A stretch of 64,000 nucleotides of DNA from Loktanella salsilacus (GCF_900114485.1 NZ_FOTF01000003.1:1-64000), one strand, 5' to 3'; counted from the first letter of the stretch, positions 1 through 8,353 are shown. The notes: generated by a model not told the origin, from the letters alone. Translations and numbers: made by a program.

Positions 1-26
1 AAATCCCCCGCGGTCTGTGTTTTTTT

Positions 27-144
27 GGTGTGGTGATCATAGCGTGAGCAAAACACCCGATCCCATCCCGAACTCGGCAGTTAAGTGCCACCGCGCTGAT
101 GGTACTGCGTCTTAAGACGTGGGAGAGTAAGTCATTGCCACACC
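27..144 (+). rRNA. rrf: 5S ribosomal RNA
   Basis: The ends pair as the terminal helix (GGTGTGG at 27-33 with CCACACC at 138-144). The interior has the conserved 5S core around CCGATCCCATCCCGAACTCG at 57-76. Length of 118 nt is normal. It is the last rRNA of an operon whose 16S and 23S lie before the window, and it is followed 83 bp later by tRNA-fMet, the usual Rhodobacterales order. Confidence 0.95.
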
Positions 145-227
145 TAATAAACACAGACACGTATCTCTCAACGATATAAAACAAACAAATACAGCGACAT
201 ATGGACAAAAATAACGTCCAATAATGG

Positions 228-304
<77 letters not shown>

Positions 305-334
305 AATATACCCAGCAGTAACAACAAGCTACAC

Positions 335-350
335 GCCACCCTCGGGTGGC
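335..350 (+). terminator. Hairpin behind tRNA-fMet, probable rRNA-operon terminator supplied by the element
   Basis: GCCACCCTCGGGTGGC is a self-complementary hairpin followed by CTTTC-type sequence. A near copy lies at the same distance after attR (8339-8353). The element thus appears to carry both a replacement tRNA 3' end and a replacement terminator, so the rRNA operon does not read into the island. Termination itself is inferred; the T tract is short. Confidence 0.6.
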
Positions 351-372
351 TTTCGGCGTTCGCGATTTGAGT

Positions 373-391
373 GGTGCTACGCTGGTGCTAC
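373..391 (+). promoter_or_regulatory. Candidate integrase arm-type site, left
   Basis: GGTGCTACGCTGGTGCTAC is a tandem pair of GGTGCTAC with 11-bp periodicity. The identical 19 bases occur at 8140-8158 just inside the other end of the element. A single inverted copy (CTAGCACCA, 421-429) lies nearby. Repeated short sites inside both attachment ends are what arm-binding domains of P4-type integrases recognise. The repeat is seen; binding is inferred. Confidence 0.6.
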
Positions 392-583
392 GTTTGTGGT
401 CTGGCGGTGTACTCATTTCGCTAGCACCATGGTATAGATGTGACACATCTTTAAGGTTGCATGAAAAATCGTGATGCAACTTTTAGTGTGGCTACCCGCA
501 GAGGCGTCTGCGATCTAGGTTTGGCTGGCTGACTGGTAGTCCCTTCTATCAGAAGCTATCGAGGCTAAATTTAGAGGTAGAGC

Positions 584-2677
584 ATGGATATCGTAATTGA
601 GAACTGCAATAATATTGATAGAGCATCTATAGCTATCAAAGAAAACTTTCTGAACATAAAATTTGCGGCGAATGGTACGGGAAAAAGTACCATAGCAAAG
701 GCTATAACGCTCAATGCGGCTGAATCGGGCGACTTAAAGTCTCTGATGCCGTTTAAGTTTATCGGAGCGAATACGACGTCCGATTTCGCTGGCCCAGTGA
801 TTTCTGGAGCTGATGAGATAAAGTCTGTTGCCGTATTTGATTCCTCATATATCGATACTGTCTTGTTCAAGAAGGAAGAGTTGCTCAGTAATAGCTTTGA
901 AATCCTAATTAAAAATGAAGAATATGATGAGAAGTTTGCTGACATCGAAGCACATTTTGCTGATCTAAAGTCTGTATTTTCGAATGATCCAAGTATTGAT
1001 GAGATGCGCGAAGATCTTTTGACGCTGTTTAAGGCGTTTGGTAAGGCAACAAAGACATCCAGCTACTCAGCTGCGTCGGTTATTGGAAAGTCGACCGCAA
1101 AAGGAAATAAGATTTCGAATGTCCCGGCTGGTCTTGAGGCGTATTCTCCATTTCTTCAATCGGAAGAAAACGTTCAGTGGCTTAAGTGGCAAATGGAGGG
1201 GAAGCGGTATCTAGCTTTATCCGATGATTGCCCATACTGCACTCAGCCTGCAACGGATAAGCACGAAACTATTCTTCGGATTGACGAGGAGTACGACACC
1301 AAAACGATCGAGCATTTAAACGCTTTAATCGAAATTATAGAAAGTCTATCTGACTACTTTTCCGACGATGCAAATGGCACGCTTTCAAGCATTATCGAGA
1401 GTCAAACAGCATTGACTGACGAGGACAAGCTGTTCTTGAGTTCAATCAAGGATCAAATTGAACTACTTAACTCCAAGCTAACGGCATTGCAGGGAATCGA
1501 TTTTCATAATCTTAAAGATGTAACGGATTATGATGCAAAGATTTTAGACCTAAGAATAAATATGGATCGGTTGCCGAGCATTTCTTCGAAATCGACGTGC
1601 GCGATTGTGAGTAAGTGCAATGAAAAACTAGATTTGATAGGAGCGAAGATAGGTCTCTTGAAGGGCAGTATCGCGGCTCATAAGAGACAAGTGGCTACTT
1701 TGATAAAGTCCAATGAAGATAGCATTAATGAATTTCTAAAGGATGCTGGCTTTGACTACAGTGTTTGTGTTGAATCGGCGGATAGAACTTACAGGATGCG
1801 TTTGAGGCACAATGATTTTTCATCTTTTGTTGAGCAAGGTTCTCAGCATCTTAGTTTTGGTGAAAAAAATGCTTTTGCACTGATACTTTTCATGCATCAT
1901 GTTTTGAAGACTAAACCTGATCTCATTGTACTCGATGATCCTATATCATCATTTGATAAGAATAAAAAGTTCGCCATTATCAAGCGACTTTTTGTTTCCG
2001 CAAATAGTTTCCAAAACAAAACTGTGCTTCTGATGACGCATGACTTTGAACCAGTAATTGACATGATTTACACATTAAGGGGTCACTTTGAAAGTGTATC
2101 AGCTCACTTCCTTTCTAATCGATCGTCTGTTGTCTCCGAGTTGGAAATCGGTAGGTCTGACATTATCTCTGCATCTCAAGCTTGTATGTCGGCTGTAAAA
2201 TCTGACGTGCATTTCTTGGTCAAGGTAATTCAGCTCCGCCGCTACTTTGAAATATCTGCTAATAAAGGTCATTCATACAATGTTTTGGCCAGTCTGGTGC
2301 ATAAGAAGGTTGAACCTGAGCAATTTGGGGTTGATGGAAAGTTGGAAAGGATGGATGCAGCTGATGTTCAGTTAGCTGTTGATGAGATTCAATCATTGTT
2401 TCCGGATTTTGACTATGAGCAATATTTGAGGTTCATAAGAGATGATGGAAATCTACATGCGCTATATTTAGAATTGGAGAATGGCTACTCTAAGCTTCAA
2501 GTCTTTAGAATGATGGGCTTGATAAACAAGAGTAATTCAAGCACTGCTAAGTTTATCAATGAAACATATCACATTGAAAACGATTATATTATGCAGCTAG
2601 ATCCAACGAGATTTCAGACAGTGCCAGACCATATTCTAGCTGCTTGTGATGCAATCGTCCTAGAAGCATTTGCCTAG
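584..2677 (+). CDS. AAA-family ATPase, RloC/PrrC-like putative anticodon nuclease
   Basis: 697 aa, starting 9 bp after AGAGG. It has an ABC/SMC-type ATPase split by a long insert: Walker A NGTGKST at 30-36, an ABC signature-like SFGEK at 424-428, Walker B LIVLDD ending at Asp451-Asp452, and a switch His at 486. The insert carries CPYC at 216-219, like the zinc hook of RloC and Rad50. After the ATPase, R552-x3-E556 and H573 sit in a helical region. The R-x3-E spacing matches the catalytic Arg-Glu pair of PrrC, followed by a His. Family knowledge: RloC proteins (about 700 aa) cut tRNA anticodon loops during phage infection and need ATP or a DNA-damage cue. No restriction-modification genes accompany it here. 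The gene is markedly AT-rich and is the likely cargo of the element. It could instead be a generic AAA_13 ATPase without nuclease activity. Confidence 0.72.
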   Translation: MDIVIENCNNIDRASIAIKENFLNIKFAANGTGKSTIAKAITLNAAESGDLKSLMPFKFIGANTTSDFAGPVISGADEIKSVAVFDSSYIDTVLFKKEELLSNSFEILIKNEEYDEKFADIEAHFADLKSVFSNDPSIDEMREDLLTLFKAFGKATKTSSYSAASVIGKSTAKGNKISNVPAGLEAYSPFLQSEENVQWLKWQMEGKRYLALSDDCPYCTQPATDKHETILRIDEEYDTKTIEHLNALIEIIESLSDYFSDDANGTLSSIIESQTALTDEDKLFLSSIKDQIELLNSKLTALQGIDFHNLKDVTDYDAKILDLRINMDRLPSISSKSTCAIVSKCNEKLDLIGAKIGLLKGSIAAHKRQVATLIKSNEDSINEFLKDAGFDYSVCVESADRTYRMRLRHNDFSSFVEQGSQHLSFGEKNAFALILFMHHVLKTKPDLIVLDDPISSFDKNKKFAIIKRLFVSANSFQNKTVLLMTHDFEPVIDMIYTLRGHFESVSAHFLSNRSSVVSELEIGRSDIISASQACMSAVKSDVHFLVKVIQLRRYFEISANKGHSYNVLASLVHKKVEPEQFGVDGKLERMDAADVQLAVDEIQSLFPDFDYEQYLRFIRDDGNLHALYLELENGYSKLQVFRMMGLINKSNSSTAKFINETYHIENDYIMQLDPTRFQTVPDHILAACDAIVLEAFA

Positions 2678-2770
2678 CTGCTTTGCGCTGATTGAAAATG
2701 GTTTCAATTTCTTTGAAGCTATCTCACGCGCGATATTAAGGCATTTTCAATAATAGATGCTGAATTATGT

Positions 2771-2852
2771 CGTCAGTATCGTCAGTATCGTCAGTGGAAG
2801 CACTTACTGACGATACTGACGATCAATCACGCTCTTTCAATCCTGACGATAC
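2771..2852. repeat. Iteron-like array with 16-bp hairpin, candidate replication origin
   Basis: GTCAGTATC occurs twice in tandem (2772-2780, 2781-2789), followed by a partial third copy to 2795. The last 16 bases of this run (2780-2795) are a perfect inverted repeat of 2806-2821 across a 10-bp loop. A further related copy, TGACGATAC, lies at 2844-2852 inside the end of the helicase gene. The array sits directly behind the primase-helicase gene and between two convergent genes. It could be an iteron origin bound by the element's own helicase, a bidirectional terminator, or both. There is no T tract, which argues against a simple terminator. Confidence 0.6.
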
Positions 2853-4887
2853 GCTCGCCTGATTGCCCTTGCCGCGCAAAGCTGATCTCGACGCCCATGC
2901 GTCGCAGGGGTGGCATGATGCGCCGGATGGCTGCTGAGAGTTTGTTCTCTTGGCGAGGGAAGCTGTAGGGATCATCCGTTAGCAGTGGATACCTATTGCG
3001 TAGGGTGGTTTTTAGCTCTGTCGTCGTACCCGACCAGCGTACATCGTCACGCATCAACTTCATGATGGCCAAGCCTACGGGGTTGCCCTCAACCGTTGCT
3101 TGGTCGCCTGAGTCCCTGTTCGCCGCGTATGCTCCCAAAAACGCGCCCTCAGGCCATCCAAGAGCAGGTTCGGCGGCAGACACCCATTTTGCAAAGTCGG
3201 CCATCCTAGGCCGCTCTGTGAGTCGCACAGAGGTGAGGTTGCCGAGGGCGGCTGATACGGCATCTAAAAGCCCCGCCAAGATACGCGGCATGGCAGCGTC
3301 CAGCTCTTTGTTGAACTCTCCCTCAAATGCTCGCTCAGATGGCGGAATGACGGGCAAAGACACGACTATTGCGCGGTCTGCCAAATCAGGACGGCCAGCG
3401 AGATCGGGGATGCCGTTCAGTAGGCAAGGCCGGGTGGCGCTAAACAGCATTTCATCCGCGTCCGTGTGCAGCTTGCGGGTGCCAAACCCGCCACCCGTCG
3501 CGATCCGGCAAAACGCATCCGCCATCATAGGCTTGATGGTCGAAAGGTTATCAAACGCCAGCACATGGTTGTGCTTTGCGGCGATGACCAAATCTTGCTC
3601 CGTATTGGGCGCACTGCGGGCAATCGGGTTTGCAGGGTCGATAAGGTTACGTAGGACGCGTGCCGTCGTACTTTTAGCGCTGCCCTGTTCGCCGTTTAGG
3701 ATCAAAATGGGATACGGCCCCTTGGGATGGAAGCAGCCGATAAGCCAAGCGACCAGCATTTGAAAGTCAGCTTCTGTGGCCGTGTTCAGGAATGGGCGCA
3801 GCAAGTTGATATCGCCGCCACTGGTGGCGGGCATTGGCAACGGTTGCATCGACCGGGCACGGGTGAAGCGGGCAGGGGGGTGATCGATGACCTGCCAGCC
3901 CTCACTGTTGATCGCGACAGCTTTCCAATCCGCGCCCCCTAAGTCTACGTAAAGGGTGCGGCCCAAGGTGCCGATCCGGTTGAACACCGGATGGGTGTCG
4001 CTGCCAAACAATGCTTGGCCCTCATAGGTCCGGCGCTGATCGTCCAGGGCTGATTGCGGCAACATTTTTTCAGTCGCTTGGTAGTGCTGGAATGACAGGT
4101 ACTTTTTGAATGTCGCGGACCCGATGGGCCAATGCTCAAAATGGCCATCAAACCGCAAAGTCGCAAAGGGTTCGCCGTCCGGCGTTTTCCAAACTTCGAC
4201 ATCTGCTAGGCCGGGCGGCGCTGGTTTGTCGTTCTGCGATACAGGGGGCGTACCCGCGTTGGCAGCGTCCAAAGGTTCGGCATAGGATAACAGGCGATCA
4301 ATCAGAGCGTTGTCCCAGCCCTCGGCAACGGCGTCTGCCGCATCCCAGCCTTTACCGTACATAGGGGAATTCGGCCCTGATTTTCCCCCATTACGTACCT
4401 TTACCTTACATAGGAGGGTTTCCGAGATCGGAACGACCTTTGGCGAGGCCGCAAAATCCCTATGTAAGGTAATGGCGGCTTTTTCTACGTAAGAGAGGCC
4501 CGGTTCATCGAGGTCGGCCCATAGCGTTACGGTCCGATTGCGTAAGGGTGAGAGGTCGGCTTTCCGCAGGGCCTGACAGCCGCCGTAGGTTGTCGTGGCG
4601 AGGTAGCCAAGTGCCGTCAAAGCATCGGCGCATTTCTCGCCCTCAACCAAGACGATAGGCTGAGCTGGGTCGGCCAGCGTGATCTTGTCGAGGTTGTAGA
4701 GTGGGCGCGTGTCCGGCGATTTCCATTCATTGCGGGCGACATCAAACGGCATGAAGAATTTGCCGCCGTCCGGCTTGTTAAACCGATTGGCGATCAAGAC
4801 GGGTTTGCCGTCGCGATTGCGATAGATGTAGCTGGTGGCGGGCCTGCCAGCCTTCGGGTGGGCAAGGGTTGCTAAGGTATTGGTCAT
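2827..4887 (-). CDS. TOPRIM primase-helicase of the element
   Basis: 686 aa. The N-terminal third has a TOPRIM fold: VLVEGEK with Glu82, and WADLDEPG with Asp125 and Asp127 as metal ligands. The C-terminal half is a P-loop ATPase of the kind found in phage and plasmid replicative helicases, with GEQGSAKST at 399-407 and a Walker B-like HVLAFDN at 441-447. Such proteins prime and unwind DNA for element replication. The start overlaps the preceding primase-N gene by ATGA, so the two are translationally coupled. The iteron-like array lies just past its 3' end. It fits autonomous replication of the excised element. Confidence 0.8.
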   Translation of the reverse strand: MTNTLATLAHPKAGRPATSYIYRNRDGKPVLIANRFNKPDGGKFFMPFDVARNEWKSPDTRPLYNLDKITLADPAQPIVLVEGEKCADALTALGYLATTTYGGCQALRKADLSPLRNRTVTLWADLDEPGLSYVEKAAITLHRDFAASPKVVPISETLLCKVKVRNGGKSGPNSPMYGKGWDAADAVAEGWDNALIDRLLSYAEPLDAANAGTPPVSQNDKPAPPGLADVEVWKTPDGEPFATLRFDGHFEHWPIGSATFKKYLSFQHYQATEKMLPQSALDDQRRTYEGQALFGSDTHPVFNRIGTLGRTLYVDLGGADWKAVAINSEGWQVIDHPPARFTRARSMQPLPMPATSGGDINLLRPFLNTATEADFQMLVAWLIGCFHPKGPYPILILNGEQGSAKSTTARVLRNLIDPANPIARSAPNTEQDLVIAAKHNHVLAFDNLSTIKPMMADAFCRIATGGGFGTRKLHTDADEMLFSATRPCLLNGIPDLAGRPDLADRAIVVSLPVIPPSERAFEGEFNKELDAAMPRILAGLLDAVSAALGNLTSVRLTERPRMADFAKWVSAAEPALGWPEGAFLGAYAANRDSGDQATVEGNPVGLAIMKLMRDDVRWSGTTTELKTTLRNRYPLLTDDPYSFPRQENKLSAAIRRIMPPLRRMGVEISFARQGQSGERIVRIERA

Positions 4888-5192
4888 GCCGCCACTCCCA
4901 AAGATGTTGCAAGTTCGCGGGCTGCGGCGGCTTGGGACAATCGGTTGAGGTAGGCGTAAAGGCTAATTGGATCGCCACCACGGTCATCAGTCGCAAAATC
5001 GGCCCAAAGTCCGTTCTCAAGGTTTATGCGAAAAGACCCGGCGCGACGATCCGCGCGGGTTGGGTTCAAAGCGACCCACTCCCGCCCATGCATGCGACCA
5101 TCCGGCAACCACTGTGCAACCAGACTTGGCAACCGTGGTAAGCAAACGGCGTTCACGGCGGCAAACTTGATATGTGTCCAGTGGTGGCTCAT
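4884..5192 (-). CDS. Primase N-terminal-like small protein
   Basis: 102 aa. The central block (WVALNPTR, GSFRINL, GLWADFA, GGDPISLYAYL) is the conserved pattern found in the N-terminal region of phage and plasmid primases with a TOPRIM-helicase downstream. No CHC2 zinc-finger cysteine set is visible. It starts within the stop of the AlpA-like gene (ATGA) and ends within the start of the TOPRIM-helicase gene (ATGA). It therefore looks like a separately encoded N-terminal module of the same primase. The exact role is inferred from this arrangement. Confidence 0.68.
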   Translation of the reverse strand: MSHHWTHIKFAAVNAVCLPRLPSLVAQWLPDGRMHGREWVALNPTRADRRAGSFRINLENGLWADFATDDRGGDPISLYAYLNRLSQAAAARELATSLGVAA

Positions 5193-5389
5193 GTCGCATC
5201 CCCCTGAAGACGGGAGGTGACAAAATTTGCTACGTCTTCGGCGCGATAGCGCACCAGACGGCCCGTTTTGACATAGGGCAGGTTGTAGCGCTTGGTGCAG
5301 CGCCAGACGTTGAGGGTTTCTTTCGATACACCCAGATATTCCGCCACTTCGGTGGGGGTCATCAGATGCGCGATCATCGATTTAGTCAT
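5189..5389 (-). CDS. AlpA / excisionase-type helix-turn-helix protein
   Basis: 66 aa. A single MerR-like winged helix-turn-helix of the HTH_17 type: TPTEVAEYLGVSKETLNVW is the recognition helix region, followed by LPYVKTGRLVRYRAEDVANF. Such proteins act as excisionases or activators of integrase genes in P4-like elements. A GGAGA ribosome site lies about 10 bp before the ATG. It is the first gene of a tightly coupled cassette with the two primase genes, so it probably also controls replication. Confidence 0.8.
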   Translation of the reverse strand: MTKSMIAHLMTPTEVAEYLGVSKETLNVWRCTKRYNLPYVKTGRLVRYRAEDVANFVTSRLQGDAT

Positions 5390-5623
5390 TGCAGTTCATC
5401 TCCATTACATTTGAGCAATGAGGATAAATTGTCTGCTTTGCCCGCGAATGGCCAACAAAGGTGATCGTAAAAGCTGGGGCACAAATCGTGCCTGACTCTT
5501 GCGATAAGCGGCCCGGCAGTGGTCCGCTTTAGACCAAGAGCAGACACCATGCGGCGCTAGACTTTTCGTATCGAGCGATACAAGCTAAGTAACGGTCGGC
5601 ATTGAAGAAAGAAGTTGCTCATT

Positions 5624-6079
5624 ATGCTACGGTGGATTTTGAGAGTTTTGCTGATCGGCGTCATTGGTATCGCCGGGTACACTGCTTTTGAAACCTATAA
5701 AAAGGGATACTTTAGCATTCCTGACATGCCGGACGGCTCATACGTCTTCTCCTTTAAAAGTGGCATGCGTGGGATCGTCTTGGATGCCGATGTTTCCGAT
5801 CCATCCGTCGCCGATATGCCGATGTTTCTCCGGAGAATAAATTTCGCCAATCCAGACCGGATTTACTTCGAAGTACCTGCCGACCTTGCGCCTTGGATTG
5901 CAGGTGCTTGGTCAATTTGCACCTCGCCATCTGAGGAAGAACGTATCAGTTTTGCAGCTAGTTTTTCAGAAAATTTAGAACAAAAACTCGCGCATGCACG
6001 TTTCGATGCTGTTTGTCGGATTGATGTCGACGGCGAGGAAGTGGTGCGCGGCTTACTCTATTCGGTCCCAAAGTTATGA
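5624..6079 (+). CDS. Small membrane-anchored protein of unknown function
   Basis: 151 aa from the ATG at 5624. A TTG three codons upstream abuts the GAAGAAAGAAG purine run and leaves no spacing, so the ATG is preferred. Residues 3-20 form one hydrophobic segment (WILRVLLIGVIGIAGY), followed by a soluble domain of about 125 residues with two cysteines (in WSICTS and DAVCRI) that could form a disulfide outside the membrane. I do not recognise the family. It is the only plus-strand gene in the right half of the element, so it has its own promoter in the 234-bp gap before it (5390-5623), where I see no clear -35/-10 pair. Confidence 0.6.
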   Translation: MLRWILRVLLIGVIGIAGYTAFETYKKGYFSIPDMPDGSYVFSFKSGMRGIVLDADVSDPSVADMPMFLRRINFANPDRIYFEVPADLAPWIAGAWSICTSPSEEERISFAASFSENLEQKLAHARFDAVCRIDVDGEEVVRGLLYSVPKL

Positions 6080-6146
6080 AGGTCAGCTGGTCCGCTAAGG
6101 TGACGGTTGTAACTGGCACATATTGGAATCGCACCCGCCTCAGATA

Positions 6147-6950
6147 TTAAGGACCCTTTCTGAAAGCGGTCACAATCTTTTGGCGCGTCACTTCACCGTC
6201 GAACAGCCGCAATACAAGCTCCATGACGTCTACCGCATTTGAGGCTGTCTGGCCGTGATCGCGGTGATGCATCCCTTCCGTAAAGGGGTAGGGAGAGGCT
6301 TGCAGCCAGTATCCCTTAATCGACATTAGGAAACGTTGCAGTGCATAATCGTTCGGTATCCGTCGATCGACAGATCGCCTCCGGTATTCCAGCATTTTTT
6401 CGGCAAGCTCTTCATCGGTATCTAAACGCATATCTGGTTCGCCATCCATGCTTTCAATAATTCGAAGTTTCGGTTTTCGCAGAATGGCGGCTTCAGTCCC
6501 GACTTGAAGATCGACTAACAACTCGCATAAGTGCCCGAACGACCGCCCATCATTTCCGACTAAATCAGAAAGCGTATTGCCGTCGGGTAGGTGGTGAAGT
6601 GTTTTAATGTTGCCCAAAGCTTTTTGGACCTGCCCGATAAGTGCAGGATGATCCATCGCAGCAAGCAGGGCAGAGTATAACTCTTGTGCTTTGCTGGTGA
6701 CCGCATCCAGCGCGCGATTGTCTTCGCCTTCGGATTTCTGGTTCATGCGGTGAAGTGCGCCGTCTGTATAAGCCTCAAGCGCAGCACAAAAAGCCTGCTT
6801 TAGATCGTATGAGTTGATATGGTTTGGCTCTGGGTGAATAAGCGCTGCAATCTTCTCAAGCGGCAATTCATCCACAAAACTTGAAATTTGCGGCGCGGCT
6901 TCTTTGTCAAAATCAAACCTCTGCATTGGGTGAAGGTCATTATTCAGCAT
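6147..6950 (-). CDS. Unknown protein translationally coupled to the integrase
   Basis: 267 aa, soluble and mostly helical by composition, with no signal peptide or membrane segment. The start codon lies inside the end of the integrase gene (overlap 6944-6950, ATGCTGA), so it should be co-expressed with integrase. Visible features are an acidic middle (MRLDTDEELAEKMLEYRRRSVDRR) preceded by RIIESMDGEPD and a His-rich MHHRDHGQTASNA near residue 225. I do not recognise the family. The position suggests a role in integration/excision control or a second cargo function. Confidence 0.6.
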   Translation of the reverse strand: MLNNDLHPMQRFDFDKEAAPQISSFVDELPLEKIAALIHPEPNHINSYDLKQAFCAALEAYTDGALHRMNQKSEGEDNRALDAVTSKAQELYSALLAAMDHPALIGQVQKALGNIKTLHHLPDGNTLSDLVGNDGRSFGHLCELLVDLQVGTEAAILRKPKLRIIESMDGEPDMRLDTDEELAEKMLEYRRRSVDRRIPNDYALQRFLMSIKGYWLQASPYPFTEGMHHRDHGQTASNAVDVMELVLRLFDGEVTRQKIVTAFRKGP

Positions 6951-8122
6951 TTTTCAATCTCCCCATCCTGATCGCCCCGATATCCAAACATCGCATCAGT
7001 CGCTTTGTTGACGCTTTCGCGCACTGGATCAAGGTTGAGGCGGGCGTAGATTGCGGTCGATTGCTGACTGCGATGCCCCAAAGATTTGCCGATGATGTAG
7101 CCATTGGCTCCGGTTGCCGCCTGATAACTGCCCAAGGTCCGGCGCAGATCGTGAATCCGTAAGTTTTCAATGCCAGCTTCCGCCAGTATCCGCTCCCATG
7201 CTTTTTTAGGGTCGGCCAGATGGCCGCTTTTGCCGGACCCTTCAAACACCCATGGGCTTTCCGACACCAGTTTGCGGGCGGTTAGGATGGCCATTGCCTG
7301 TTTTGGGAGGTGGACCGTTTGCGGATCGCCATTCTTGGTCTGTTCAATGCGCCACGTTGCGGCGGCAAAGTTGATGTCACGCCAACGCATTGCAAGCGTG
7401 TTGGACTTCCGCGCCCCGGTCAAAAGCGAGATCATAAAGAAATCTCGCGCCGCCTCGTTTGCCTCGTTGGCTAAGGCGGCAAAGAAGCGGGGGAGTTCGT
7501 CACTTTGCAAAAACCGATCACGGCTTTGCTCTTTGAACTTCTTGACGCCAACAGCGGGATTCTGACCCTGCCAGCCCCACTCAATCGCCTTATTGAAGAT
7601 CGAGCGTATCCGCTCAAGTAAGCGGTTGGCCTGATACAAACCGTTCTCTTTGCCGACCTTGGCGTGAAGGCGTTCAATCTCGGCGCGGTCAAACGACGAT
7701 ATCTTGCGCTTGAACCAGCGCGACAGGAACTTGTTCACTTCGCGTTCATCATAGGTCCAAGACTGCTTGTGAACTTTGGAGTACTTTTCCAGATATTCAG
7801 TGAACAACGCGCCAAAGGTCATTTCATCACGGATGGCCCGCTTGTCTTTCTGCGGGTTGGCTCCGGTGGCAATGTCACCCTTGGCAGCGGTGGCCAGCTT
7901 GCGGGCGTTCTCTATGCTGATATCTGGGAAGCGTCCCAGCAGCAGCCGCTCCGGGCGTCCCTCAATCCGTTTGTACAGATAGAACGACTTGGTTCCGGCG
8001 GGCGTGACGGCCAAGACCAAGCCCTTTTCGCGATCGTCGTAGTAGTAATCCTTCGCGTCCTTCTGGGCAGCGGGTGCCTTCAGTAAGGCGGCTTTCGTGA
8101 AGTTCAAATGATGACTGGTCAA
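6944..8122 (-). CDS. int: Tyrosine integrase, P4/DUF4102 type
   Basis: 392 aa. An N-terminal DUF4102-like arm-binding domain (about residues 1-95, with the GLVLAVTPAGTKSFYLYKR strand region) is followed by a SAM-like core-binding domain and the catalytic domain. Catalytic residues are visible: Arg238 (TGARKSNTL), Lys263, His324-x2-Arg327 (IHDLRRT), His350 (LGHRSQQST) and nucleophile Tyr359. It starts at TTG, with GGAGAG about 6 bp upstream. It reads inward from attR, 154 bp away, the standard arrangement for tRNA-targeting integrases. It should catalyse integration into and excision from tRNA-fMet. Confidence 0.95.
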   Translation of the reverse strand: MTSHHLNFTKAALLKAPAAQKDAKDYYYDDREKGLVLAVTPAGTKSFYLYKRIEGRPERLLLGRFPDISIENARKLATAAKGDIATGANPQKDKRAIRDEMTFGALFTEYLEKYSKVHKQSWTYDEREVNKFLSRWFKRKISSFDRAEIERLHAKVGKENGLYQANRLLERIRSIFNKAIEWGWQGQNPAVGVKKFKEQSRDRFLQSDELPRFFAALANEANEAARDFFMISLLTGARKSNTLAMRWRDINFAAATWRIEQTKNGDPQTVHLPKQAMAILTARKLVSESPWVFEGSGKSGHLADPKKAWERILAEAGIENLRIHDLRRTLGSYQAATGANGYIIGKSLGHRSQQSTAIYARLNLDPVRESVNKATDAMFGYRGDQDGEIEKC

Positions 8123-8139
8123 ACCACTCTCCCAAATCC

Positions 8140-8158
8140 GGTGCTACGCTGGTGCTAC
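8140..8158 (+). promoter_or_regulatory. Candidate integrase arm-type site, right
   Basis: Identical 19 bases to 373-391 (tandem GGTGCTAC). It lies immediately upstream of the integrase start, so binding here could also autorepress int. Between it and attR, 8190-8270 is very AT-rich, as expected for an IHF-bent attachment region. Confidence 0.6.
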
Positions 8159-8276
8159 ACTCTGGAGTAATTTCGGGCAATGACAGGATACGTAGGTTTA
8201 ATGAGGATATGACTTAACATATTGAACTATATATAGTAAATAATTTTCAGTAACTTGTGGTAATGATTGGCCTGTG

Positions 8277-8324
8277 AGGCTCATAACCTGAAGGTCGTAG
8301 GTTCAAATCCTACTCCCGCAACCA
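8277..8324 (+). repeat. attR: 48-bp direct repeat, right end of element
   Basis: Exact copy of tRNA-fMet positions 257-304. It is preceded by non-tRNA sequence, so it is a tRNA fragment rather than a gene. It is presumably the original 3' end of the host tRNA-fMet. Confidence 0.93.
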
Positions 8325-8338
8325 GCAACGTCGAACAA

Positions 8339-8353
8339 GCCACCTTCGGGTGG
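8339..8353 (+). terminator. Displaced host hairpin after attR
   Basis: GCCACCTTCGGGTGG followed by ATTTC matches the hairpin after the intact tRNA (335-350) with few changes. It is presumably the original terminator of the rRNA operon, now separated from it by the element. Confidence 0.5.
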
